From Glandiceps talaboti (lineage: Eukaryota; Hemichordata; Enteropneusta; Spengelidae): 64,000 nucleotides of DNA. Below, piece after piece: positions 15,661-35,065 of the stretch. Under the pieces are notes generated by a model. That model was not told where the DNA came from. It was given only the letters and a program-made list of their open reading frames with translations, and made no database searches. Location: positions 5,585,361 to 5,649,360 of the forward strand of contig NC_135564.1 in NCBI RefSeq assembly GCF_964340395.1, read 5' to 3'. Position 1 is the first letter of the stretch. The number at the start of each line of letters is the position of its first letter. A program made the position numbers and the translations under genes.

Positions 15661-15695
15661 GCACGTTTGTGCATGCATGGATTAACAAATTTGAT

Positions 15696-15788
<93 letters not shown>
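15352..15788. repeat. Microsatellite cluster (CA)n, (GTAT)n, (TA)n
   Basis: Three tracts lie within 440 bp: (CA)n at about 15352-15414, (GTAT)n with GTGT interruptions at about 15494-15658, and (TA)n at about 15699-15788. Confidence 0.95.
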
Positions 15789-15790
<2 letters not shown>

Positions 15791-16147
15791 AAGAATGTAT
15801 TTATGAATATGAAGTATATCTTGGAATAAATCGAAAAGAAGCGTTGATGATGACTGTATGACATTAAAGCGACAGTTAGTATAGATTTAATTATGATATC
15901 ACATGGCAGTTAAATAAGGTTTTATCATTTGATTTGTGGCAATTGATAGGTTTAAATAGTTTACAGCTGACATTTTATTAGGATTTATTGACACTATCAA
16001 GATATTAAAGGAAAACGTGCGAACAGTGAAAAAGATATACATATCCAAGTGTTCCATCAAATAACACTTCTTTGTCACTGGTTAGTCATGACATTGTCTA
16101 TAGTGAAACTACAACTAAAATCGCAAAGTTAACACCTGAAACAAAAT

Positions 16148-16285
16148 GTCATCTGGCTTGAAAATAATCTTACCAATAGTGCTACATGTTATCATCCGGC
16201 TCAACAAAAGTCTTACCAACAGTGATATTTGTCGAACCAGATGATATCATGTAGGGATGTTAGTAAGATTTTTGCTGACCCAGAC
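16148..16285. mobile_element. Inverted-repeat (MITE-like) element, copy 2
   Basis: The left half (from TCTGGCTTGAAAATAATCTT) and the reverse complement of the right half (from TCTGGGTCAGCAAAAATCTT) align over about 60 bp. Shared blocks include CTTACYAA, CTACATG and ATCATCYGG. The motif also occurs at 8556-8833. Within each arm a unit of about 50 bp is repeated. It is non-coding. Confidence 0.55.
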
Positions 16286-16828
16286 TACGTTTTGCTTCAG
16301 GTTTCGTTATTTTAATTGTACCTATTCATTTGTCGTATAATTATTCTCGTCTTCTTAATTATGCTTATCACAACTAAAACATGGTGGAATTTAAAACTTC
16401 AAGAAGCTGGGAAAAGCACTTTGGAGTTCCACACTGATCGCCCCCACCCCCATACCACGACCAAATTACAATTTTTTTACATTACAAAACCTAACTTAGA
16501 AACCTTGAATGAAACGTGAGTAAATCTGCATTATGTGTAACTGGCATATTAGTTAGTCAACCAAAACGCCAACAATATATTCGCTGAAAATTAATTAGAC
16601 ATTGTACATGTCAATTAGAGGTCTATTTTATCTACATGAGTAGTATAGTAATACGTTGAAATTGTGATTCATTGGGGAGGGGGAGTGCTGACTTTTTAGT
16701 GCGAACCCAACAATCAACTTGCGGACCCAACAATCACCGCACTGTTATTCAATGCTTACATCATGTACTTCTACCTCGGTGAGAACGATGGGCTGTCCTT
16801 GATCTTCTGGGGAAGTGTTGAGTAGTGT

Positions 16829-16905
16829 ATCTATAATATGTGTCCTTTCTTTGCTGAAATCGTGATTGCCACGATTTCAGGAAAGAAAGGACACATCTTA
16901 TAGAT
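16829..16905. repeat. Near-perfect 77-bp hairpin
   Basis: Two arms of 36 nt (16829-16864 and 16870-16905) are reverse complements with two mismatches, around a 5-nt loop (attgc). The arms contain TGTGTCCTTTCTTT and its complement. It could be a small-RNA precursor, the relic of a tiny palindromic element, or a recent inverted duplication. The loop is short for a typical animal microRNA precursor, so I do not call it an RNA gene. Confidence 0.8.
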
Positions 16906-18700
16906 TCACAAGTATACAAAAGTAAGTCATTTTATCAAACGAAGCAGTTTAAAAAAAAAAAAAAAAAACGTTTCAGTTGCAGCTAGTGTTAGTCATTTTT
17001 GAGATTATATGGTTCAATCGGTTAGCTTTCACAGCAAATTGAGTAATTTATGTATGTAACAGAAGTAATATATATTACTGTCTGTACATGTCCTTTATGT
17101 TACCAATATTTACACCCTAACGTCGTATAATTCATGTGCAAATATTTTATTACCCATTATTAAGGCGTCATGTAAAACTAGATGTTATTAATGAATTAAT
17201 ATCATTGCAAGACGTGTATTTTTACACTTTACATGGCGTGATGTGTAATAAGGCTATGAAACATAGTCAACATACACGGAATGTCATTGTTAACGTGTGT
17301 AAAGCAGGATGCTTTGAAGAAGTCTCCGACTAACGCATCTTTTGATGTGTTCTGTTTTAGAGTAAATTGTAGCATAAAACGTCAAATGCTAAGCTCTTAT
17401 GACCAGGATTCAGTGTGTCTCAAACAAGGATTGTGTGTGTCGCAAACAAGAATTGTGTGTGTCTCACACACCCAAATGCTAAGGTTTTATGACAAAAAGT
17501 AATATTTTTGTAATCTCACAATTAACATGTTGTGGTGTTTTTATTATTCAAAAGCTAAGAAACATCACGGTCAATATTATGTACGTGACGCTTGCATATC
17601 TTAACATTTTTCTAATTTGAAATTAAATTAAAATAACCATTAACACTACTCCCTGGATTCAATTAACATCTTTTTGTAACCATCTCATTGTCTTATGAGT
17701 GTACATTCACTTAGCATTGTAAATATTAGTATTCAGACAAACCAGATCATTTCTCACCCTTGTTTGTATGGAACATGTATTGAAAAAAAACCACACGTAT
17801 GATAACAATGAATAATATCAATGCAATATACAGACTTATAATCTTTGAAAATGGTAGAAACCCTGTTGTATAAACTCATGATATACGCAGTGGATCCAAC
17901 ACCGTTCCAAAAAAGCCTCGATGGTACACTGAATATGATATGCTTATAAAAATTTGATAACAAAAATTTGGAGCATAAATGTTTCCTTTAAATGCTCTTC
18001 TTCGAAATCGTCTGAATATTATCGCACAATAATTCTCGTACATTTAGAGAGGTCAGAAAGATTAATGAGCCGAGCATAGTTCTGTTAACGTTAGTAGTTT
18101 AGAAACGCTTTCTATAGCTATGAGATATTTACCTTCTCAAAGACACCATGAAGTTCAATTCACGTGGGTATAATTACCATTCCAACTAAACTATCATACA
18201 ATTTTCTTTGGCAAATGACACTAAGAACTCATGCTCAGTAGTTGCAATCTCAGTAGTGCAACCTACCTAGGAGAACTCACATTTGAGAAACTGTTGTAAA
18301 CATTTTACAGGTATACGACCACTTATATCATCATAATGTTCAACAAAGTGTTCTTTGCGTCTCTCATTTACAGTGTTATCATAAAGCCTGAGTATAGAGA
18401 ACACTTGTCTCCTGTGTCTCTATCACCCCACTCACTCAACTATACATACACAGCCATCAAAACTTTACAAAGGTGTTTTCGAATTCAACACTGCACTTTG
18501 TATCTCCGTAGCACAGTGTAGACAACATTAAACCCGAAGGTAGGTCATTTGGGGCTGTGACAATCTGGTTTGTTTCACAGGTCAAAGGGTTACGACTTGT
18601 TATACACCGTTCGTTCTTACTCAATGACCGCTGGGGTACAGGTTTGTTCGACGTAAATTGTAAGCCGGAGCGGTGATTTGGATTTCTTACGTTCTTACGA

Positions 18701-19283
18701 ATCAATCAGACGTTTTCGTTTTGCTCGACTGGGCTACTGTAGTACAGGTCTGGAGGTGAGTGGTCATAACGTAAAGCATCGGTTCAGTACACTTTCAACA
18801 GCGGCTGTATTGTACTTACAGTACTACCGGCCTTGAAATGCTTGTTTTTCTTATATCCAGCCATGCACAAGATTGTTTTCTGGCGAATGAAAAGTTAAGG
18901 CAAGGTAGTTGGTAGTGTGCCCAGACAAATAATTACTAACAGTGCAAATCAGAGGGTAAGACAATTCAATGATTTCAAGTGTAAGTTACTACTGTCTTTC
19001 GATCCTTTTGAGTGTAAAGTCTCCGTTTACTGATCGATTTGTACCATAATTTGCATTTTAATGGCAGTATGTGACAATCACAGAATTGTCTGCCGCGACA
19101 ATTGAAATGTGTCATGACCTCAAAACACCCTACTTAGACGGCAAACATCAAACTAAACTAACCGGTATCTGACTTTCGTTCAAAGAAATGCCCATAAATC
19201 TATCCTAACTGCAACTTGTCAGAATTTTCATTGATTTGATTTTTTTCTTGTATGCTAGGCCTGTCACACAATTTGAAAACAGT
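18701..19283 (+). promoter_or_regulatory. Candidate 5' leader exon and intron of SLC5-A
   Basis: A strong donor (GGAG then GTGAGT, intron from 18756) and a pyrimidine-rich acceptor (TTTTTTTCTTGTATGCTAG, exon from about 19259) would define a non-coding leader exon ending at 18755, spliced 25 nt before the start codon. No transcript evidence is available, so this is inference. Confidence 0.35.
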
Positions 19284-28575
<9,292 letters not shown>

Positions 28576-28598
28576 GATATTTGCCCAATATAAAGCAA

Positions 28599-28604
28599 AT
28601 TAAA
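28599..28604 (+). terminator. Candidate poly(A) signal ATTAAA of SLC5-A
   Basis: ATTAAA lies 24 nt after the stop codon and just before the minisatellite. The next canonical AATAAA downstream is inside one variant minisatellite unit at 29904-29909. Most units carry TATAAA, which can also act as a weak signal. Confidence 0.4.
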
Positions 28605-28613
28605 AGTAAATAG

Positions 28614-29965
28614 GATTATAAAGATGGTTGCTAGTTAGTTGTAGACATGATGATAAAAATGGTTGCTAGTTAGTTGTACGAATGATTATAAAGATGGTTG
28701 CTTGTTAGCTGTAGACAGAATGATAAAGACGGCTGCTTGTTAGTTGTAGGTATGATTATAAAGATGGTTGCTAGTTAGTTGAAAACAGGATTATAAAGAT
28801 GGTTGCTAGTTAGTTGTAAACATGAATATAAAGATGGCTGCCAGTTAGTTGCAAACAGGATTATTTAGATGTTTGCTAGTTAGTTGTAAACAGGATTATA
28901 AAGATGGTTACTAGTTAGATGTAAATAGGATTATAAAGATGGTTGCTAGTTGTAAACAGGATTATAAAGATGGTTGCTAGTTAGCTGTAAATAGAATTCT
29001 AAAGATGGTTGCTATTTAGTCGTATACAGATTATAAAGATGGTTGCTAGTATAGATGTAGACAGGATTATAAAGATGGTTGCTTGTTAGTAGTCGATAGG
29101 ATTATAAAGATGGTTGCTATTTAGTCGTATACAGGATTCTAAAGATAGTTGCTAGTTAGTTGTAGACAGGATCATAAAGATGGTTGCTTGTTAGTTGTAA
29201 ATAGAATTCTAAAGATGGTTGCTAGTTAGTTGTAGACAGGATTCTAAAGATGGTTGCTAGTTAGTTGTAAATAGAATTCTAAAGATGGTTGCTATTTAGT
29301 CGTATACAGGATTCTAAAGATAGTAGCTAGTTAGTTGTAGACAGGATTATAAAGATGGTTGCTAGTTAGATGTAAACAGGATTATAAAGATGGCTGCTAA
29401 TTAGTTGTAGACAGGATTATAAAGATGGTTGCTAGTAAGTTGTAAGTAGGATTATAAAGATGGTTGCTAGTTAGATGTAAACAGGATTATAAAGATGGTT
29501 ACTAGTTAGTTGAAAATAGGATTATAAAGATGGTTGCTAGTTAGATGTAAACAGGATTATAAAGATGGTTACTGGTTAGATGAAAATAGGAATATAAAGA
29601 TGGTTGCTAGTTAGATGTAAACAGGATTATAAAGATGGTTACTAATTAGATGTAAATAGGATTATAAAGATGGTTGCTAGTCAGATGTAAATAGGATTAT
29701 AAAGATGGTTGCTAGTTAGTTGTAGACAGGATTTTAAAGATGTTTGCTAGTTAGTTCTAAACAGGATTATACAGATGTTTGCTAGTTAGCTGTAAACAAG
29801 ATTATAAAGATGGTTGCTAGTTGTAGACAGGATTATAAAGATGGTTGCTATTTAATCGTAGACAGGATTATAAAGATGGTTGCTAGTTAGATGTAAATAG
29901 GATAATAAAGATGGTTGCTTGTTATTAGTAGTCGATAGGATTATAAAGATGTTTGCTAGGTAGAT
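28614..29965 (+). repeat. 35-bp minisatellite directly 3' of SLC5-A
   Basis: About 38-40 tandem units of a 35-bp motif, GATTATAAAGATGGTTGCTA plus GTTAGTTGTAGACAG, with point variants and occasional short units. Alternating TGTAAATAG and TGTAGACAG versions suggest a higher-order pattern. Most units contain TATAAAGATGG followed by stop codons, so the array cannot encode a protein. It starts 39 nt after the stop codon and probably lies in, or just beyond, the 3' untranslated region. Confidence 0.97.
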
Positions 29966-30369
29966 GAACTCTAATAGACAACTGCAATATATCACAATGT
30001 TTGCGAATTGAAACTGAAAAATGCTCTCACAGCTGCAGGTATCATAAAATACACACTCAGCACTTATGTACCTCTTGGGGATGGAAAAACCAAATAATAG
30101 GTGAAGGTTTAGTTTCTCTTGCTGGGATTTAGCTGAAATGGCATTGGCTGCCACATATTGTATTTGCATTTTAAACCGTTTAACCTTTTATCATTCAATG
30201 TTATCCTTTTCATGTGTGTATCCCGTTTTCAATTACTCTGCTGAGGTGAAGTGAACTATTTGATAAGTCAACCAGACTTTCTTTATAGACTGACTGGCAC
30301 AGTTCTTGTTCATATTTGCATTGTATATACACAAAAACACATTCCAAAACTGAATAGTAATAAATATTT
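29966..30369. other. Unique spacer at the tail-to-tail junction
   Basis: Unique AT-rich sequence lies between the minisatellite and the start of the duplicated array. I looked on the minus strand for an exon 2 equivalent (YLEMRF-type sequence) for the orphan exon at 31475 and found none. Confidence 0.6.
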
Positions 30370-31134
30370 CATGAAAACTGTAAGCTATATCAACAAATTT
30401 TATTGGACATATTCGCTTTGTTATGGTTAACGTATGTACTAAATGATATTGAAATTCAAGAATGCAATCTTATGAAATATCTTAATTACTGAAAATCATT
30501 AATCATGCAAATTAGTTATTAACACTGTAATGGTACGTCAACAAACTTTACAGGGCGTATAAGCTTTGTTACGTTTAATGTATGAAATAATTATACTGAA
30601 GTTGAAGTATGCAGTCTTACGATATATAGCCTAATTAAAGAAACTCATTAAGTATGCAAATTATTCACTAATTCTTTATAGGTGATATGCACTCTGTTAT
30701 GTTTAACGTATGTACTAAATTGTATTGAAATTGAAGCATGCAGTCGTAAGATATAACCTAATTACCAAGAATCATTAATTGTGCAAATTATTCATTAACA
30801 CTGTAAGGTACATCAACAAACTTTATAGGACATATGCGTTTTCTTATGGTTAATGTATGTACTAAATTATATTGAAAGTGAAGTATGCATTCTTAAGATA
30901 TAGCCAATTACCAAAAACAATTAATTATGCAAATTGTTCATTAACACTGTAAGGTACATCAACAAATTTTATAGTACAAATGTATGTTGTTATGTTTAAC
31001 GAATATACTAAATTATATTGAATTTGAAGTATGTAGTCTTCAGATATTGCTTAATTAGTTGATTTCATTGATATGCAAATTTCCTTAATTAACAGATCTC
31101 GCTCAAAAATTAATCAGGTCTAGCCATTACCCCA
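30370..31134. repeat. About 145-bp intronic tandem repeat, truncated copy
   Basis: About five units, each with a TATGCAAATTATTCATTAAC-type block followed by ACATCAACAAACTTTATAGG and GTATGTACTAAATTATATTG blocks. The array matches units 3-8 of the repeat in intron 1 of SLC5-C (about 53883 onward). The homology stops inside a unit at about 30370, which marks the edge of the duplicated segment. Confidence 0.85.
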
Positions 31135-31189
31135 AACATTATTTGTATCAAATATCATTATACTTTAACCAGCAGTTTTTAAGAAAATG

Positions 31190-31317
31190 ATGACACACAC
31201 ACGCACACACAGACCGACAGACAGACACACACACACACACACATACACCAACATCCCCCATTTAATACCTCCCGTACCCTTGCGTGAGGTAACAAGGACA
31301 ACTAAATATAACCTATA

Positions 31318-31386
<69 letters not shown>
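31190..31386. repeat. (CA)n and (TG)n tracts flanking an inverted segment
   Basis: (AC)n with GACAGAC interruptions at about 31190-31247, about 75 bp of unique sequence, then (TG)n at about 31321-31386. Outside the tracts the sequence is collinear with 54660-55030. Between them it is in the opposite orientation (see 54724-54977). Confidence 0.9.
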
Positions 31387-31387
<1 letters not shown>

Positions 31388-31474
31388 ATCACTGTGTGAA
31401 GTAGGACATATCTTTATGACTTTCTACATCTTCAGAAAGACAACAGATTATCTCTCCCCCGGCAGCCAACCTAC

Positions 31475-31816
31475 CTCATATACACTGATTATATTGAGAC
31501 TGTAATACACACTGAGATATAAGTGTGCCGCAATTGGCATCATTATCATAACACCCACGGCTTGCCAACAATACACAGAAGAATACATGTAGGCTTCAGC
31601 CGTTGACCCTAATGTAGCTATTGCTGACATGTTACTAGCCATTATGGATGCCGCCACTGGTATTGCGGGCATTCTACGGTCAGCGAGGAGATATTCTTTT
31701 GTGCTTCGTTGTTTTGTGCCGGTACATCCAAAGTAAATCCCAATTGAGACACACACGGCCAAAATAAGGCCAAACACGGTGTAATCGGCGGCAGACAGTT
31801 CAGGCCATTCGTCCAT
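31475..31816 (-). pseudogene. SLC5-B: orphan exon 1 of a truncated SLC5 copy
   Basis: This 342-bp open exon (114 codons) has the same start and length as exon 1 of SLC5-A and SLC5-C and an intact GTAGGT donor. It is nearly identical to SLC5-C exon 1 (MDEWPELS against MDERPELS). It encodes the first membrane segments up to the ISVYE junction. Exons 2-13 are absent: downstream on this strand come half an intron, unique spacer and the tail of SLC5-A on the opposite strand. The copy is a fragment from tandem duplication. It could still be transcribed from its duplicated promoter but cannot make a transporter. Confidence 0.88.
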
Positions 31817-33343
31817 ACTAATATCAAAAGATATACAAGATCGGAGTCATATTTTGTAAATAATAACATAACAATCAACTAACTCCAAACTAAGACGACA
31901 AGTATGACGCTTTGGACGTGTCATTGATGTTAGAAACTGGCTTACAGAGTAAATACTGCATGGGTTACCATTCATTTTACCTGATCAGGTATTTTACATT
32001 TTTCCTTTGGTCTAGTGTTTATGAGGGGCAGCATAATAAACTATTTCTTCACTAGGTAAGTCTATCAAATTAAATAATTCAAGTACATATTCATACCAGA
32101 ATTCACTTTTAAATGTGATATCAAAATAGGACACAGTACGTAGCTGATGACAAAGAAAGTAGGGAAGCTCCACATTTTAACGAGTTGCAAAAGGCCACTA
32201 AACTTTCTAAATCGACGTGTCACAATGTACAACCCAGACGGCACTATAGTACACAGCCCTGCATTAAATGTTTTTCTACTAAATCCTACTGTCACGGGTC
32301 AATTGTTTATTAGCTACTATTTCGGCAATATCAATTTTGTCGCCTTGTCTAATCACTTTTTAAATTGAGCTACCAGACAAATAGTTTTAGTCCTGGCTCG
32401 TATCGGCCGACTTCATCGTTTACTTAATATATCCAATCGCCACATAGAAGATATTATGACATCATTGTTTAATTGAAATGCAGACACTTTTTTATAGGAG
32501 GATTGTGGATAACAAAGGCCAGAAAGGAATAATGGAATGAAAGAAGTAACCACCTCCAAGTTCGGAGAGGTAACTGGCGAACCAAAAATCTACAGTATAT
32601 CTGTTGTGCTATTCCTGAATGCTGGTGTGATCCGGTACAAGAGTAACGTTAACTTGACTGTAGTATGTGTGGTTAGGTGAACATAGACAACAACATTTTG
32701 CTAAAGCAGAGAGATAGCGATGGGTTGGAGGTGAACAAGGGTGACACTGGTTGAGTATATCCAGTCGAGCACACACATCCTTATATAATATGAAGTTCTG
32801 GTCTCAGCTTACCACAACTTATATGCTTTCTTGGGATCATTGTTTCTTCACAGAGACCTAACCTCCTCTTTAGATGCATATTACATTATATTAATCACAA
32901 ACAACATGTAAAGTTTGAAATCATCACTCTAACGGAATATGCTGACATGAACTTTTAAAACAACACAGTCACTCACACAACAAAAAATACAATAAAAAGA
33001 TACTTTTGAATTTATTAAAACAAACTTTGGTAAAGACTTCGATTCACTACATCACGGACCATTTGACAATCACGATTTCATTCTAAATGCACAAATCGCT
33101 TCACGCTTCCACTCATTAGATGCTTATCACATATATGAACCAAAAACAACATGTAAAGTTTGAAAAAAGTGAAAAGCTGTTTAATATAGCAGTCAGCGTT
33201 ACATGGAATACAAATATTCCCACCCCATACAAGTAGTGTAACCGTATAGTAAAATACCAGACCCATATATATCTTATTGAATTTCATCCAATTTCTCCAA
33301 AGAATGTTTTGATCCTATATACTTGTTACTCTCTGAGCAGTTG
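31817..33343. other. Spacer upstream of the orphan exon 1
   Basis: From 31817 to about 32205 the sequence is collinear with 55414-55805, the region upstream of SLC5-C, and so should include the duplicated promoter. It then jumps to sequence like 57000-57200 and skips the 580-bp tandem repeat found there. From about 32880 onward it is 3' flank of SLC5-C, with AAACAACATGTAAAGTTTGA blocks. No coding sequence was recognised. Confidence 0.6.
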
Positions 33344-33469
33344 CTACGCGTTTTCGGCATCTCCATTCTTTGAAGGTGTTGGAGTGTAAACACCATGTGA
33401 CATCAGCTGTTCAGAAACATCCTTGTCATTATCCATCCCAATAGATCCTTTGAGCTCCAAATTATTGTC
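33344..33469 (-). pseudogene. Distal duplicate of SLC5-C exon 13 (13b), acceptor lost
   Basis: An open 126-bp terminal-exon copy ending GDAENA-stop. Its sequence is closer to SLC5-D exon 13 (shared DNDKDVSEQLMSHGVYTP) than to the proximal copy at 34264. The expected acceptor AG is AC here (minus-strand GTGTAC before GACAAT, at 33471-33470). It also lies beyond a copy with a good acceptor, so it is probably unused. Confidence 0.82.
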
Positions 33470-33907
33470 GTACACAGAAGCTGAAAAATGCTTATCATTA
33501 TTGATATGCCAATGGTTTATCCCTCACCTTGTTTTACTGAAATTATTCCATTGTTAAACCCTTAGTTTACAACATAAGGTCCATGGCCACTTGACACAAA
33601 TTAATTATGTTGACTAAGTATATTTTGTCTCAAATAAAACGTTTTTAACGTACTATGTGACTTGAAATAATATTTAAAAAACAACCAGAGCTGTTACTGT
33701 GTTAAAGAATACTCTAAACGACTCTCGGATATAATCTAAAAAAATACCAACATACTTTCTTGAAATAGAGGTGATATGAAAATAGCAAATTGATTATTAT
33801 TTGCAAAATTCCAAAAACAATATCACAAACTGACGTGAATCATCACTGAAAAGGAAAATGCTGAAAAGGAACTTTAAAGAGAACACACTCAGGCAAAAAA
33901 AAATGAA

Positions 33908-33913
33908 TTTATT
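33908..33913 (-). terminator. Candidate poly(A) signal AATAAA of SLC5-C
   Basis: AATAAA on the minus strand, about 350 nt after the stop codon in exon 13a. It lies within the duplicated 3' unit. Confidence 0.4.
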
Positions 33914-34263
33914 AAAACAAACTTGGGTAAACACTGTTTCACTACATCATGATCATTTGACAATCACGATTCTATTCTAAATGCACAAATCGCTCCAAAA
34001 ATCCAATCTAACCTATTTAACTTACAGCCCTCTTTAGATGCATATTACATTATATTAACCATAAACAACATGTAAAGTTTGAAACAAGTGAAAATCTGTT
34101 TAATAAAGCAGTCAGAGTTACATGGAATACAAATACCCCCACCTCATACAAGTAATGTAACCGTACAGTAAAACTACCAAACCCATATCTTATTGAATTT
34201 CATCCTATTTCTCCACAGAATATTTTAGTACATCGTGTGTTTTTGTAAAAATCATAGCAGTTG

Positions 34264-34989
34264 CTATGCATTTTCGATGTCTCCAGTCCCTGGAGGTGTT
34301 TGAGTTCCAACGTCACTTGACATCGGCTGTTCAGAAACATCCTCGTCATTATCTATCCCAACAGTTCCTTTGGGTGCCAAAGCATTGTCCTACACAGTAG
34401 AAGAGAAATACTCATCATTATCAATATGCCTATTGCAATTAATTTACCCCTAACCTTGTTTTAGTGAAATTACCCTAGTATATTGTTAAACCATTAATCT
34501 ACACATTTTTAAACCACAAACAACATGTAAAATTTCAAAAAAGTGGAAATTTTTTAAATATAGCAGTCAGCGTTACATGGAATACAAATACCCCACCTCA
34601 TACAAGTTTATGTAACCATATAGTAAAAGTACCAACCCCATATATTATTGAATTTCGTCTAATTTCTTCACAGAATGTTTTGGACTCTGTGTATTTGTTA
34701 CTGTCAGAGCAGTTGTACAATGACACACATGTATAATATTTTATAATTAAATAATTATTTATTGAGTTGTTTTGTATTTACTATCTATTTACTTTACACT
34801 GCCCTCTAGTTACCTTGCTTTAATAGTAACTGTGTAACATTCCAATGTCTACGTGGGCGCAGACTCGACTAGCATTATGCTATTTTTCTGACTCCCATTA
34901 CCTAATAACCAACCTTTGTCTACTTTATAGTACGAACTGTAAAATCTTCTTTTATATGATAATAAACTATATATATAATTTATATAGTT

Positions 34990-35065
<76 letters not shown>

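Larger units (their letters stand above)
14267..18700. other. Spacer between the neuropeptide and SLC5-A genes
   Basis: No convincing exon was seen on either strand. The stretch contains the microsatellite cluster at 15352-15788, the inverted-repeat element at 16148-16285, the hairpin at 16829-16905 and an 18-A run at 16951-16968. The remainder is unique AT-rich sequence. Confidence 0.55.

Noticed and set aside
16829-16905. Calling the hairpin a microRNA gene
   Set aside because: The 5-nt loop and near-perfect 36-nt arms are atypical, and no expression evidence is available.
28614-29965. Regular ~35-bp repeats, CRISPR-like at first sight
   Set aside because: Units are contiguous with no unique spacers, and the setting is an animal gene; it is a minisatellite.
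31475-31816. SLC5-B as a functional gene or an alternative first exon of SLC5-A
   Set aside because: It is on the opposite strand to SLC5-A and no exon 2 equivalent exists between 28576 and 31474.
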